A stretch of 64,000 bases of DNA from Psychrobacter aquimaris (GCF_016107525.1 NZ_JABASR010000003.1:62001-126000), one strand, 5' to 3'; counted from the first letter of the stretch, positions 38,539 through 53,305 are shown. Numbers and translations: made by a program. The notes: generated by a model not told the origin, from the letters alone.

Positions 38539-38847
38539 TTAATAACGGCTATGTGTCGTGGGCGCCGTAGATACCTGTACAAAGGTCTCGTTCGGCTTAA
38601 TCAAGCCCAAATCTAAACGTGCGTGCTCTTCTACTGCCTCAAGACCATTTTTCAAGTCATGCACATCAGTACGCAATAAGTTATTTGCCGCCACTTGGTT
38701 TTCGTTTAGGCGTTGTTGATCTTCGATTTGAGTCAGCAATTTATTATGCTCAAAGCGACCATTTTCACCCAGCCAATACTGATATTGCAGTCCTAAAAGG
38801 ACGGCAACGGCTAGAGCAAGTAGCATAAATTGGCTAAAGTATTTCAT
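38539..38847 (-). CDS. ftsB: cell division protein FtsB
   Basis: A small bitopic divisome protein of 102 aa that, with FtsL and FtsQ, links septum assembly to activation of peptidoglycan synthesis. One membrane helix lies at about residues 6-20, followed by a coiled-coil (LLTQIEDQQRLNENQVAANN) and the ending region ARLDLGLIKPNETF typical of FtsB. It lies between eno and ispD as in most gammaproteobacteria. The length agrees with the family. Confidence 0.93.
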   Translation of the reverse strand: MKYFSQFMLLALAVAVLLGLQYQYWLGENGRFEHNKLLTQIEDQQRLNENQVAANNLLRTDVHDLKNGLEAVEEHARLDLGLIKPNETFVQVSTAPTTHSRY

Positions 38848-38971
38848 AAGATAATAACGCCAAACAATATAGAGACAATAATTAAAATAAAAAACCAGCT
38901 AAGCTTACTAAGCGATATACGACCCTATTAATGATGACATATCGCCTAGCTGTAGCAAGAAATCTGGCTTG

Positions 38972-40608
<1,637 letters not shown>

Positions 40609-42969
40609 TTATGCTTTCGTTAGACGCTTTGCTTTAGTCTCGGAGCCAGATACTGTGTTATCCAGCTCAACCTCTGTTTTAAATTGAGTCAAACGTAACG
40701 CATTCATTAATACAGAAATAGAACTAAGCGCCATCGCAGCAGCGGCAATCATAGGATTTAAAAAGCCAAAAGCAGCAAGCGGAATACCCAGACAGTTATA
40801 AATGAAGGCAAAAAATAAATTTTGCTTGATGTTGCGCACTGTTGCATTAGCGATTTTTTGCGCGGCGTCAATATGCATGAGCGACTCGCCCATCAAGCGG
40901 GCAGACGCACTATGCTGGGCGACATCTGTGCCTTCAAACATGGCAAAGCTTGCATCGGCAGTTGCCATCGCTGGCGCATCGTTGACACCATCGCCTGCCA
41001 TTGCAACCTTATGACCAGCCGTTTGCAACAAGGCAATTTGACTGGCCTTATCACGTGGGCTCATTTTACCATAAGCCTGTTCAATACCCAGCTGCCCTGC
41101 CACATGATCGACGACAGACTGCTTATCACCACTCATCAAAATGACATTGATACCTGCATCTTGTAGCGCAGTAATAGCTTTCGGAGTATCTACTTTTAAG
41201 TCATCGGCTAGGGCAAAAGCACCTAAAGCTTCATCATTAATACTGACGGCGACGGTACTGGCAATTTGCCATACCTTTGGCATCAACTTAGGCAGCGTTA
41301 AGTTAGCAAACTCTGCGGTACCGACTTTTACCACACCCAGACCTTCAATATTTGCTTGTATACCAGCGCCTTTAATGACACTAATATCAGTCACATTCAT
41401 CAAGGGCAAGTTTCGCTCAGTAGCCGCGTTAATCAATGCTGTTGCTAGCGGATGACTGGCATGCGCCTCAACGCTTGCTGCAATTTGTAGAACATCATCG
41501 ACTGCAAGCGATTTATCCACCATCACATGATCTACGATAGTCGGCTTACCAATGGTCAAAGTACCTGTTTTATCGAGCACTACTGTATCAATGTTGCCTG
41601 CCGCTTCAAGGCTTTGTGCATCTTTGAACCAGACACCATGACGAGCAGCAACACCCATACCAGCCATAATAGCGGCTGGCGTTGCCAAACCTAGGGCACA
41701 AGGACAAGCAATGACCAACACCGATACGGCATGCATTAAGGCAGTATCCATCATGCCAGTCAGCCACCACGTCACCCCAAAGGTGATAAGCGCAATGGCA
41801 ACGACGACTGGTACGAATACTGCCGTCACTCTATCGGCAAGACGGGCTAAATTGGCTTTTGAGCCTTGGGCATCGCTGAGGGCTTGTACCATATCACCAA
41901 GCTTTGTATCACTACCTTTAGCACTGACGCGGTATAACAAGCTGCCATTTTCGACCAAGGCCCCTGCCAACAGCTTATCTCCCACTTCTTTTTTAAGCGG
42001 TACCGACTCACCCGTTAAGTGACTCTCCACACACCAGCCACTGCCATCAATGACTACCCCATCCGTTGCGACACGGCTGCCTTGTTTAGCACGCAAAATA
42101 TCACCAACTTGCACGTCTTTAAGAGCAACATTGTGAAAATCGCCATTCGGCTGCTGCTGTTCGACTTCATCGGGGGTTAAGGACAATAATAAATCGATAC
42201 TATTGAGGCTGTGTTTTTTGGTGCGCTCTTCTAGATATTTACCCGTACGCACAAAAGCAATGACCATGACGCCTGCTTCAAAATACACCGCAGGACTGCC
42301 ATCCGCACCGTGACCACCAGCATGACCACTTTGCAGCAGACTAGTTAAAGTACCATCGCCATGTGTCAGCCACAGATACGTTGAATACGCCCAAATGGTT
42401 ACCGTACCGATGACTACCAATACGTCCATATTGGCAAGACCACCTTTGATAGACGCCCAAGCACTTTTATAAAACGGTAATGCCAGCCCAAACTGTACAA
42501 TGGTCGCTAATATAAACTGAAGCCAAACCGGTGGCATCCACGCCATACCCTGTCCAACGAGCATACCTGCCATACCAACTAAAAACGGCACCAAGCAAAT
42601 CCATAACCCTATCAAGCGCCACGGGTACTGAGTCGCGGTATCTTCGTCTGTTTTTGCAAATAAACTATCGGCCGCCTGCAAATTAGCAACGAAGCCTGTT
42701 TTATTTACCCACTCTGTCACCTGTTCAGGCGTTGTCTGGGTCGGATCATAATCGACATTAGCAGTCTCACCAGCGAAGTTTACACTCACCTCGTATACCG
42801 ACGGCTTTTTATTGAGCACCTTCTCAATTCGTGAGGCACAGGCTTGACATGTCATCCCCTCAATCGCCAACTGCAAGTGTGCACGCTGCGGCGTGTGCGG
42901 CGTATTGGATTGAATATCAGTTTTTACATCGTAGGCATGATGAGTATCAGTTTGGGTAGAATCATTCAT
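40609..42969 (-). CDS. copA: copper-exporting P1B-type ATPase CopA
   Basis: An inner-membrane pump of 786 aa expelling Cu(I) from the cytoplasm. It has one N-terminal heavy-metal domain with GMTCQAC (Cys41, Cys44), the transport motif CPC (Cys422, Cys424), the actuator TGES (319-322), the phosphorylated Asp466 in DKTGT, an HP motif in ASHPLA and GDGVND. A His/Gly-rich loop (HAGGHGADG, residues 216-224) may also bind metal. It sits with copZ and a second HMA-like gene in the middle of an otherwise conserved housekeeping cluster. Export of silver is also possible. Confidence 0.95.
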   Translation of the reverse strand: MNDSTQTDTHHAYDVKTDIQSNTPHTPQRAHLQLAIEGMTCQACASRIEKVLNKKPSVYEVSVNFAGETANVDYDPTQTTPEQVTEWVNKTGFVANLQAADSLFAKTDEDTATQYPWRLIGLWICLVPFLVGMAGMLVGQGMAWMPPVWLQFILATIVQFGLALPFYKSAWASIKGGLANMDVLVVIGTVTIWAYSTYLWLTHGDGTLTSLLQSGHAGGHGADGSPAVYFEAGVMVIAFVRTGKYLEERTKKHSLNSIDLLLSLTPDEVEQQQPNGDFHNVALKDVQVGDILRAKQGSRVATDGVVIDGSGWCVESHLTGESVPLKKEVGDKLLAGALVENGSLLYRVSAKGSDTKLGDMVQALSDAQGSKANLARLADRVTAVFVPVVVAIALITFGVTWWLTGMMDTALMHAVSVLVIACPCALGLATPAAIMAGMGVAARHGVWFKDAQSLEAAGNIDTVVLDKTGTLTIGKPTIVDHVMVDKSLAVDDVLQIAASVEAHASHPLATALINAATERNLPLMNVTDISVIKGAGIQANIEGLGVVKVGTAEFANLTLPKLMPKVWQIASTVAVSINDEALGAFALADDLKVDTPKAITALQDAGINVILMSGDKQSVVDHVAGQLGIEQAYGKMSPRDKASQIALLQTAGHKVAMAGDGVNDAPAMATADASFAMFEGTDVAQHSASARLMGESLMHIDAAQKIANATVRNIKQNLFFAFIYNCLGIPLAAFGFLNPMIAAAAMALSSISVLMNALRLTQFKTEVELDNTVSGSETKAKRLTKA

Positions 42970-43317
42970 AAATAAAACTCGGTATGGCGTTATGGCGTTA
43001 TAAAATCGTCTGAGTTAGGACAGCAACTCAGTGGATGGGACATCTAAGTCAAACAAATATCACACTTTAAAATTTAATATTGGTATGGTCGAACTGAATA
43101 ATTAGTAGGCGACTCTCAATAAATAATTGCACTAAGGCTAAATACAGGTATTAAACATTAAATGGTCATGATTAATAGTAATTCAAATCTTTCAACCCTT
43201 TCAGCTTCTTTAGCGATACTGAAAAAGAAAACACTGTATTTCGACAATACTATCAATAACTTTTAATCATTAAAAAACCAGCCATGATAGCTGGTTTTTT
43301 AATACGAACGAATGAGC
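42970..43317. other. spacer between copZ and copA
   Basis: About 350 bases including the copZ terminator. A CueR-type palindromic operator was sought and not found by eye. The copA promoter presumably lies in the copA-proximal part. Confidence 0.45.
43272..43300 (-). terminator. terminator after copZ
   Basis: A stem AAAAAACCAGC / GCTGGTTTTTT with a 7-base loop. The stem ends in a T run on the minus strand. Confidence 0.88.
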
Positions 43318-43542
43318 TTAAGCATTGGCAACAGTAGCATCAAAGCCAGCATCTTCGATAGCAGCAGCAATTGTCTCGACACTGGTTTTGCTGTCATCAA
43401 AAGTAACCGTCGCTTGATTGTCTGCAAGCTCAATACTGATATCGTCTAATCCATCGATATCGGCAGTAGCATTATGCACACTTGCCACACAGCCACCGCA
43501 AGTCATGCCATCAATTTTAATAATACGTGTTTGGTTTGCCAT
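43318..43542 (-). CDS. copZ: CopZ-like copper chaperone
   Basis: A 74-residue heavy-metal-associated (HMA) domain protein with GMTCGGCVASV carrying the paired metal-binding cysteines. It should bind Cu(I) and deliver it to CopA, encoded just downstream. The beta-alpha-beta-beta-alpha-beta pattern and length are normal. The ribosome-binding site AAGGAG is strong. A terminator separates it from copA, so the two are not one simple operon. Confidence 0.92.
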   Translation of the reverse strand: MANQTRIIKIDGMTCGGCVASVHNATADIDGLDDISIELADNQATVTFDDSKTSVETIAAAIEDAGFDATVANA

Positions 43543-43775
43543 GAAAGGCTCCTTATTCTTGTAACTGAATTTTTATCAGTGAGTAGTTATATATTGACAC
43601 AAGCTGCTTTTATCATTGTACTTCAAAGCTTTATAAAAACAGTATTCAACTAGCATAAGCTCTATCACGGTTAACAACAAGTCTCTTTAGTTGTCACTTT
43701 ATTAATAGAACCGTACATTTAAGCCTAAGCGACAGGTCATCTGTCTTATTTTAGAATCAGAGCTCTTAATAAAAG

Positions 43776-44030
43776 CTAATCATCATGATGTGGGTTTTGC
43801 GGTGCATCAAGAGGAAACGGCTGGGTCACATAATCGACAGTACTAATTGCTGCGGTAAAGGCATGGATACTGGTGTCTGTGTCTTTATAACGTATGGTGG
43901 CAACATTATTATCAGGATCAAGCTCGATGGCCGTCACCCCTGCGATATTTTTCAATGCTGTCATCACACTCTTTAACCCTTCATCATCATCGATATTTTC
44001 GATACTGACTTTTGCTGTTTGAATCGCCAT
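43776..44030 (-). CDS. HMA-like small protein lacking the CxxC motif
   Basis: An 84-residue protein whose strand-helix pattern follows HMA domains (VSIENIDDDEGLKSVMTALK, then VTAIELDPDNNVATIRYKD). The loop that normally reads GMTCxxC is DDDEGL, so both metal cysteines are missing. The C-terminus ends in a His/Asp tail (PQNPHHDD) that could bind metal. It lies directly between kdsA and copZ on the same strand. A diverged chaperone, or a domain with a new ligand set, are both possible. Confidence 0.7.
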   Translation of the reverse strand: MAIQTAKVSIENIDDDEGLKSVMTALKNIAGVTAIELDPDNNVATIRYKDTDTSIHAFTAAISTVDYVTQPFPLDAPQNPHHDD

Positions 44031-44060
44031 GATCTCAGTCTCTTATTATCTGCGAATAAA

Positions 44061-45011
<951 letters not shown>

Positions 45012-45105
45012 TTAAGCGTAATTGCTTACCAACCATTAGAAAAATTGTCATGCGTATTGCTGAAAAACAACCTCATTCGTGACCAAAGTAATCAAATTAA
45101 ACTCA

Positions 45106-45138
45106 AAAAAAAGACCAATCCGAAGATCAGTCTTTTTT
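45106..45138 (-). terminator. terminator after pyrG
   Basis: A stem of AAAGAC / GTCTTT with a small internal loop, ATC/GAT inner stem and a CGAA tetraloop, flanked by A and T runs. It lies 30-60 bases past the pyrG stop, implying kdsA has its own promoter. Confidence 0.65.
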
Positions 45139-45166
45139 ATACATGCAAATTTTCATACGTTAACGA

Positions 45167-46894
<1,728 letters not shown>

Positions 46895-46943
46895 TTAGTA
46901 CCTAGCTATTATAACGTACTACCCACTCAAATAGGACATAACA

Positions 46944-46973
46944 AAAAAACTCACCCCGAAGGATGAGTTTTTA
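46944..46973 (-). terminator. terminator after the porin gene
   Basis: A stem AAAACTCACC / GGATGAGTTTT (one mismatch) with a CGAA tetraloop, flanked by A and T runs, just past the porin stop. Confidence 0.82.
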
Positions 46974-46995
46974 TAATCAGATTCTAATGCTTAGA

Positions 46996-48054
46996 TTAGA
47001 ATTTGTATTCTAGACCACTACCAACTACGAATACTTCAGCATCGCCTCTAGTAACTAAAGTCTCACCATCTACATCAAGACTCTTAAGATCATCAGCATT
47101 GTTCATACCAGCATAGGCATGCATGATGATGTTGTCTTTAAAGAAGTATTTGCCACCAACAACGATTTGGTCTGAATTAGCATCATTCCAACCATTAAGG
47201 TTATCAGTTTTGTTGTATTGTGCGTATACAGATGCTGGACGAGCAAAGTTACTTAGACCCATTTGAGCACTAACCACTAAACCTTTTTCTTTCTTAGTAT
47301 CACGAGCATAATCAAAATCAGCTACTTGATATAGCGCACCAAGTGTTACAGGAGCGGCGATGTATTTACCTAAGTCTACAGTTGCAGTACCACGGATGAT
47401 ATCACCTTGAATGTTCTGATCTTTGTCATAAGCCACACCAGCAGTGAAGCCTGTACCTTGGTCAAACATCATTGCAACGCCAAAACCAGCATCATTGTTG
47501 AAGTTATCATCATCAGAGCTATACATAGCATACAATTCTAATGGTAGATTATTGTATTTTGGTGCAGTCCAAATAGCTGAGCTATTGATACGACGACTGT
47601 CAGCCATGTTTAAGGCTTCAACAACGTCGTCTTCCATGTCGTTAGTACCCATGTTATCCCAATAACCTTCGTTAACAACAACGTTGTTAATTTTGTCTAG
47701 GCTAGATTGGTTTTTACCAACACGGAACTCACCGAATTGCTTGTTGTTAACACCAAGATAAGTATCACGGTTAGAGAAAGTATCATTATCACCGTCGATG
47801 CTTGTGCCATACTCTAACTGATAGATAACATCAGTGTTAGCAGTCATGGCTTCAGAGCCTTTAAAGCCTAAACGTGAAGAATGAGAGTTGATTTCTACTG
47901 TGTTTTCATCGAAATCTTCACCAGCCGCAGTTGCATTGAAATCTGCATTGACATAGTCAAGAGCTAAGAATGCTTTACCATAGACAGTCGGCGCTGCATT
48001 GGCTGCAGATACAGATAGGGCAGCAACTGCTGTAGCTAAAAGTAGTTTTTTCAT
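46996..48054 (-). CDS. outer-membrane porin
   Basis: A Gram-negative trimeric-porin-type protein of 352 aa. Residues 1-20 are a Sec signal (MKKLLLATAVAALSVSAANA) followed by APTVYGKAFLALDYVN, the first strand with the usual VYGK start. The beta-barrel pattern runs throughout, and the protein ends with a terminal Phe (LEYKF), the BAM recognition signature. The PEFRVGKNQSS-like segment (here FRVGKNQSSLD) marks the loop 3 constriction region. Ribosome-binding site GGAGA is strong. A Fox/OmpA-type alternative is unlikely. Confidence 0.92.
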   Translation of the reverse strand: MKKLLLATAVAALSVSAANAAPTVYGKAFLALDYVNADFNATAAGEDFDENTVEINSHSSRLGFKGSEAMTANTDVIYQLEYGTSIDGDNDTFSNRDTYLGVNNKQFGEFRVGKNQSSLDKINNVVVNEGYWDNMGTNDMEDDVVEALNMADSRRINSSAIWTAPKYNNLPLELYAMYSSDDDNFNNDAGFGVAMMFDQGTGFTAGVAYDKDQNIQGDIIRGTATVDLGKYIAAPVTLGALYQVADFDYARDTKKEKGLVVSAQMGLSNFARPASVYAQYNKTDNLNGWNDANSDQIVVGGKYFFKDNIIMHAYAGMNNADDLKSLDVDGETLVTRGDAEVFVVGSGLEYKF

Positions 48055-48520
48055 GGGGTATCTCCACTTTACAATTTTAGTAATAAGCTAGCTATTATTA
48101 GCTGGTGCTCATAATGGTATCGTCACAAATCCTCAAAGATATAATGTGTAACTGGCTACCGAGATTAGTCAGAAACAAGTGTGGCGAAGTTCTATTACAG
48201 TAAGATGAAAAAAACCATGACTTACATAACTGGGATTAAAAAGTAACTGCCATGTAAACTTAGGTCTTTATCGCTCCGTTGCGTAACATCCGTTACCAAA
48301 CTCATACTTCGAATACAAGCATAACAACTTTGACATAATTTGCAACATATTTTTTCAATTTTTAAACTCAGTATTTGTTGAACACTATATCTACTATAGA
48401 ATGTAGGTCTGCGCAGAAAAAATCCCTACCTGCTCAAATAGATAAAGATATTATTGATTAATATAATTACCAAGAACTTGAAATTATCGTAATGAATACT
48501 TTTTAATTCACAGAAATAAA
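48055..48520. other. spacer upstream of the porin
   Basis: About 465 bases. The porin promoter and any long untranslated leader should be here. No gene is supported, and I could not identify a regulator site. Confidence 0.45.
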
Positions 48521-48548
48521 GCCCTACTTATTCATTAATAAGTAGGGC
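48521..48548 (-). terminator. hairpin downstream of malate synthase, probable terminator
   Basis: A perfect 12-bp stem, GCCCTACTTATT / AATAAGTAGGGC, around CATT. On the minus strand it is followed by TTTATTTC. It lies about 270 bases past the glcB stop. Confidence 0.6.
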
Positions 48549-48816
48549 TAATAAAAAATAATAAATGTCATTTATGGCATGTTGACAGTCACAATTGGCA
48601 TCGATAAATTGATACAAAAGCAGAGAAAAAGCGGTTCTCACGGCTATTGTGTCAAAAATATTTGCTGATAGTAACTAAAGTAAACACCCATTACCGATTT
48701 CTTATTAAGCACATGAGCCAAAAAGCAGCCGCTGTCAGTCATTTAAGAATCCTAAGGCAAAATTCATCATGCCTTATCTTAATATTAACCTGCTTTTACT
48801 ATTAACCTGCGTAATA
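48549..48816. other. 3' spacer of malate synthase G
   Basis: About 270 bases between the glcB stop and the hairpin. I see no gene. It may be a long untranslated 3' end. Confidence 0.4.
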
Positions 48817-51015
48817 TTAGCAGCCTGCTTTTAGATCAAGGCGTGCCTGATGCAGTAATGGCTCAGTATAGCCACTTGGCTGCTCACGACCTTTAAAGAC
48901 CAAATCACAAGCCGCTTTGAACGCATAAGAATGGTCAAAGCTATCTGCCATCGTCTGATAGTCGCTATCCTCTGCATTTTGCTCATCAACGACTTTTGCC
49001 ATACGTTTCATGGTATCCATTACTTGCTGCTCGCTAACCACGCCATGGTGCAACCAGTTGGCAATATGTTGGCTAGAGATACGCAAGGTAGCACGATCCT
49101 CCATTAGACCAACATCATTGATATCCGGTACTTTAGAACAACCAACGCCTTGATTTACCCAACGTACAACGTACCCTAAGATGCCCTGAGCATTGTTGTC
49201 TAGCTCTTGCTGCTTCTCTTCGTCTGTCCAATTGGTGTTTTTTGCTAAGGGGATGGTCAAAATGTCGTCTAAACTGGCACGTTCACGTGATTTTAGGCTG
49301 TCTTGAACATCAGCAACACTTACTTGATGATAGTGCATACTGTGCAAGGTTGCTCCTGTCGGTGATGGTACCCATGCAGTACTAGCACCAGACTTAGGAT
49401 GGGCAGCTTTGGTGTCCATCATCTCTTTCATCTCATCAGGCTTCGCCCACATGCCTTTACCAATCTGAGCAACACCCTGTAGACCAGTCTCTAAACCGAT
49501 ATCAACGTTCCACTGCTCGTAGGCTGGCTGCCATGCTTGTGACTTCATCTCACCCTTAGGTACAAATGGGCCTGCATTCATGCTGGTATGCATCTCATCA
49601 CCAGTACGATCTAAGAAACCCGTGTTAATGAAAATAACACGCTCTTTCGCTTGGCGGATGGCTTCTTTTAAGTTGACCGTCATACGGCGCTCTTCATCCA
49701 TGATACCGATTTTGATGGTATTACGCTCTAAGCCTAATAAATCTTCTACTGCATTGAATAAATCGTTGGCCATTTTGACTTCTTCAGGGCCATGCATTTT
49801 TGGCTTCACGATATACATTGAACCTTTACGTGAATTCGATAGCTCATTTTTACCTTTAAGGTCATTGAGCGTTAATAGTGGTGTAATCAGACCATCCATC
49901 AAGCCTTCGAATATTTGTTCTTGACCATCACCCAAGTCGACCAATATTGCAGGGTTTTGCATGAGGTGACCGACGTTACGAATCAGCAATAATGAACGAC
50001 CTGGCAGGATAAGCTTGCCACCGTCTGGAGTGGTGTATTCACGATCTGGATTTTGCTGACGTGTGCGGGTTTTGCCACCTTTTTCAAAGGTTTCTTGCAA
50101 GTCACCATTCATGAGACCAAGCCAATTGCGATACACTTCCACTTTTTCTTCTGCATCAACAGCAGCGATTGAGTCTTCACAATCTTGGATCGCCGTAATG
50201 GCTGACTCTAGTAGCACATCTTTGATATGAGCAGGATCGTCTTTACCGACTGGATGATTGGCATCTATTTGAATTTCTGCATGCAAGCCGTTGTTTTTTA
50301 ATAAAATACCCGTTGGATTTTCTGCATCACCGACGAAACCAACGAATTTTTCTGAATCTTTTAGCTCAGTACTGCTATCACCTTGGACAATTTCAAGCTT
50401 ACCATCGACCACTTTAAAGCCGGTCGCGTCGTTATATGAACCTGACGCCAATGCAAAGTTTTCATCTAAGAATTGTTTGGCATAAGCAACGACAGCAGCG
50501 CCACGAGTTGGATTGTAACCACCTTTTGCTTCTTGACCATTTTCGTCACTGATAACGTCAGTACCATATAAAGCATCATACAAGCTGCCCCAACGAGCGT
50601 TGGTTGCGTTCAATGCGTAGCGCGCATTACGTACTGGTACGACCAGCTGCGGGCCTGCAATATGAGCAATCTCATCATCGACATTTTCTGTGCTAACTTT
50701 AAAATCATCGCCTTCTGGCAACAGATAGCCAATCTCTTGTAAGAATGCTTTGTAAGCAGGATAATCAATGTTGCCGTCTTTGGCAGGATGCTGCAGGTGC
50801 CATTGGTCAATCTGCGCTTGAATCTTGTCACGAGTTGCAAGCAATGCTTTATTGCGCGGCGTAAACTCTTTAATGACCTTTTCAAAACCTGACCAATAAC
50901 TGTCTGAATCAACACCGACTTTCGGCAGCACTTCGTTTTCAATAAAGTCATACAATTGCTGGTCGATGGCAAGAATGCCTTTTTGAATACGATTGGCGTT
51001 AGAAGACTGGCTCAT
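48817..51015 (-). CDS. glcB: malate synthase G
   Basis: This enzyme condenses glyoxylate with acetyl-CoA to give malate, 732 aa, the large monomeric G form. Conserved regions include [42 protein letters not shown] and the [14 protein letters not shown] plus [17 protein letters not shown] stretches around the active site. The catalytic Asp falls near [18 protein letters not shown] sequence close to the C-terminus. It completes the glyoxylate shunt with aceA and can use glyoxylate from the glcDEF products encoded further right. Confidence 0.97.
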   Translation of the reverse strand: MSQSSNANRIQKGILAIDQQLYDFIENEVLPKVGVDSDSYWSGFEKVIKEFTPRNKALLATRDKIQAQIDQWHLQHPAKDGNIDYPAYKAFLQEIGYLLPEGDDFKVSTENVDDEIAHIAGPQLVVPVRNARYALNATNARWGSLYDALYGTDVISDENGQEAKGGYNPTRGAAVVAYAKQFLDENFALASGSYNDATGFKVVDGKLEIVQGDSSTELKDSEKFVGFVGDAENPTGILLKNNGLHAEIQIDANHPVGKDDPAHIKDVLLESAITAIQDCEDSIAAVDAEEKVEVYRNWLGLMNGDLQETFEKGGKTRTRQQNPDREYTTPDGGKLILPGRSLLLIRNVGHLMQNPAILVDLGDGQEQIFEGLMDGLITPLLTLNDLKGKNELSNSRKGSMYIVKPKMHGPEEVKMANDLFNAVEDLLGLERNTIKIGIMDEERRMTVNLKEAIRQAKERVIFINTGFLDRTGDEMHTSMNAGPFVPKGEMKSQAWQPAYEQWNVDIGLETGLQGVAQIGKGMWAKPDEMKEMMDTKAAHPKSGASTAWVPSPTGATLHSMHYHQVSVADVQDSLKSRERASLDDILTIPLAKNTNWTDEEKQQELDNNAQGILGYVVRWVNQGVGCSKVPDINDVGLMEDRATLRISSQHIANWLHHGVVSEQQVMDTMKRMAKVVDEQNAEDSDYQTMADSFDHSYAFKAACDLVFKGREQPSGYTEPLLHQARLDLKAGC

Positions 51016-51634
51016 GTTGTTATCCTTATCTGTTCGTGAGGGGTGTAAATACGAAGTTGCTACCGCAATGATTACACATTGTCGGCCTTAGGCATCTATT
51101 CCAAATTTAGATGAAATACTAAGTAAACCTACTGATATATCATACAAGCTTGTCGTGAATAGTGACTCAACTATTTATGCTATGCTATTAACCTATGTTT
51201 TTTGCCGCATTAGCCATTAGCATAGTCAAAGCATTTGATTATGGTGTCAACCTCGCTTAATGTACTTAGTGTACAATTTGAGCTCGGTTGCCTTGTACCC
51301 ACTTTAAACGGTTCAACTGCATAATATTGGCAATCATCACCACTGCAACAATACAATATGGCTACACATCAATAGTAAGACAAAATAGCGCTTAAGCAAA
51401 ATATCATCCTACTATCAAACAAAGAAATAAACAAGAAAACATCATTCATTAAATAAATACTGGGGTTGTATAAGAATGATAACCTATATGACATAAGCGC
51501 TAAGAGGTTTTATTAGCACTTATTGATTAGTACCTCATCCAGTACAGATAAACTATCAGTAATCATTACCTCACAGATTTATGCTTAACCGTTATCTATT
51601 TAATATTTGAAAAAGACATTTTAAGCGTTCGATT
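51016..51634. other. gene-free divergent spacer glcB / miaE
   Basis: About 620 AT-rich bases. I find no supported gene, RNA or strong inverted repeat. Both divergent promoters are expected here. Confidence 0.5.
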
Positions 51635-52387
51635 ATGGCAAAGACTATGAATAAAGAAGATATGACAATCAAGAACAGTAATGACAAGGTCATGAACGAC
51701 AGCAGTATAGAAGAACATCTTATAGTGAAAGACGATATCGAAGAGGACGATGTCGATATCGCAAAGCTACGCACCCCGATCAAGGTTGACCTATCTGCTG
51801 TTTATAATTTTTTGGGTGCGCGCACGACGCAAGCTTGGGTTAATGCGGCTATTGCGAATGTACCGCTGATCATTCAAGATCATGCCAATTGCGAAAAAAA
51901 GGCCGCTGGCACCGCCATGAATCTCATATTCCGCTATGAGTTTTCTTATGATTTGCAGCGTAAATTGGCGCAATTGATACGTGAGGAAATGCTTCATTAT
52001 GAGCAGGTCTTAGGTATCATGAATGACCGTGGTCAGGCATGGAAATATCTGAGTGCCGGACGTTATGCCAAAGGTATGTTAAAACACAAACATACTTATG
52101 AGCCAGCAGCGATGGTTGATGTATTGATAATCGGCGCATTTATCGAAGCGCGCTCTTGTGAACGTTTTGCCGCGCTTGCTGAAGTCATCGACGACGAGCG
52201 TTTGGCAAAGTATTATCGCTACTTACTGAAGTCAGAGAGTCGTCACTTTGAGGATTATTTAGCCTTGGCTCAATCACTATCTGAGGACAGCATTGATGAG
52301 CGCGTCGCGTTTTTCAAAGAAGTAGAAGCCGAATTGATCTCTAGCCCAGATCATGAGCTACGTTTTCATAGCGGCACCCCTGCTTAA
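51635..52387 (+). CDS. miaE: tRNA-(ms2io6A37) hydroxylase MiaE
   Basis: A carboxylate-bridged di-iron oxygenase that hydroxylates the isopentenyl group of ms2i6A at position 37 of tRNAs. It is up to 250 aa. The ligands are seen in NCEKKAAGTAMNL, REEMLHYEQVL (E..H pair), EARSCERF and SESRHFEDYL (E..H). The first 40-45 residues are acidic and polar and not part of the domain, and ATGs at 51647 and 51662 are alternative starts. A shared terminator lies between it and the mini-protein cluster. Confidence 0.88.
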   Translation: MAKTMNKEDMTIKNSNDKVMNDSSIEEHLIVKDDIEEDDVDIAKLRTPIKVDLSAVYNFLGARTTQAWVNAAIANVPLIIQDHANCEKKAAGTAMNLIFRYEFSYDLQRKLAQLIREEMLHYEQVLGIMNDRGQAWKYLSAGRYAKGMLKHKHTYEPAAMVDVLIIGAFIEARSCERFAALAEVIDDERLAKYYRYLLKSESRHFEDYLALAQSLSEDSIDERVAFFKEVEAELISSPDHELRFHSGTPA

Positions 52388-52419
52388 ATCCACGCGATTA
52401 GACATCGTTTTATACAGTA

Positions 52420-52473
52420 AAAAAGTGAAGTAACTGACCGAGTTCCATGCTCCAATCCGTTACTTTACTTTTT
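52420..52473. terminator. bidirectional terminator between miaE and the mini-protein cluster
   Basis: A 15-bp stem with one mismatch (52420-52434 AAAAAGTGAAGTAAC with 52459-52473 GTTACTTTACTTTTT), flanked by A and T runs on opposite strands. Confidence 0.8.
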
Positions 52474-52511
52474 GCTCTTCTATTTAAATTTTGTTATCTC
52501 AAAATAAATGG

Positions 52512-52712
52512 TTATTTATCATCTTTCATTAATGGGCTGTCGTATTGTTTATTATCTTTAGCGACATGATGAGGATCGTGATCATCGGTTGCCCTTTCTG
52601 CCGCTGCTGGATTGACTTTTTGTAACGCATCAGCGGGTACGATACCATTATTGTCGTTCGCATCTCTTAACTTATGGCTTTGGCTGACGACCTTGTCATC
52701 TGGCGTACTCAT
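52512..52712 (-). CDS. small hydrophilic protein (66 aa), unknown
   Basis: The ATG at 52712 has AAGGA eight bases upstream; two further ATGs lie immediately before it. The product (MSTPDDKVVSQSHKLRDAND at its start) has no hydrophobic segment, and is rich in Asp, Asn, Lys and His (DDHDPHHVAKDNK). It looks intrinsically disordered. It is the last of four such genes in a row on this strand. I do not recognise a family. Confidence 0.65.
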   Translation of the reverse strand: MSTPDDKVVSQSHKLRDANDNNGIVPADALQKVNPAAAERATDDHDPHHVAKDNKQYDSPLMKDDK

Positions 52713-52803
52713 CATCATTCCTTATTAAAGTAGTCATTCTATGAATAGAGTAAAATTTGTATTTAATGAATTCTGTATATAATGAATTCTGTATATAAAG
52801 TTA

Positions 52804-53196
52804 TTAGTCTTTTTCGTCAGGATTTAACACCCGTGTTTGGGCATTATCGATGTTTGCATAACGATTCATATTGGTAATACCTTCGCTTTTGGACGTCTCG
52901 CTAACCATCGTATGCTCATTTACGCCATCATCAAAGGCGTTACCTTCTTGGTCTCGACGATCAGGCTGACGTGCTGGATTATCATTATCGTTCACATGCT
53001 CTGAATTGACGATGCCTTCTTCAAAGGTATCTGTTCCTTTGTTTTCAGTGATCTTCTTTTCAATACCACTATCAACCTCACTATGCTCATGAGAGGTAGC
53101 ATTACTGGGAAAATTATCATCCGAATCGCGGCTATTAAGAAGGTTTTCAGTTTCACTAATTTGTGTCTTGGTGAGTGCTGGATCATTGGTTTGCAT
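52804..53196 (-). CDS. small acidic hydrophilic protein (130 aa), unknown
   Basis: The ATG at 53196 (MQTNDPALTKTQISETENLL) has AAGGAT upstream; the ATG at 53217 lacks a ribosome-binding site. The sequence is dominated by Asp, Asn, Glu, Ser and Thr with almost no hydrophobic core, and carries short echoes such as EEGIVNSEH and FDDGVNEH. It has no signal peptide. It looks disordered, like stress hydrophilins, and is the second longest-range member of a four-gene run. No family recognised. Confidence 0.65.
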   Translation of the reverse strand: MQTNDPALTKTQISETENLLNSRDSDDNFPSNATSHEHSEVDSGIEKKITENKGTDTFEEGIVNSEHVNDNDNPARQPDRRDQEGNAFDDGVNEHTMVSETSKSEGITNMNRYANIDNAQTRVLNPDEKD

Positions 53197-53305
53197 GGCT
53201 ATATCCTTATTATTCATGTTTTAGCAACTGCTTGGTTTTTTGATAGCGGTTTAGCAGATTATTAATCTGACTGAATATCCAACCTAGGCATCAATCAATT
53301 TAATG

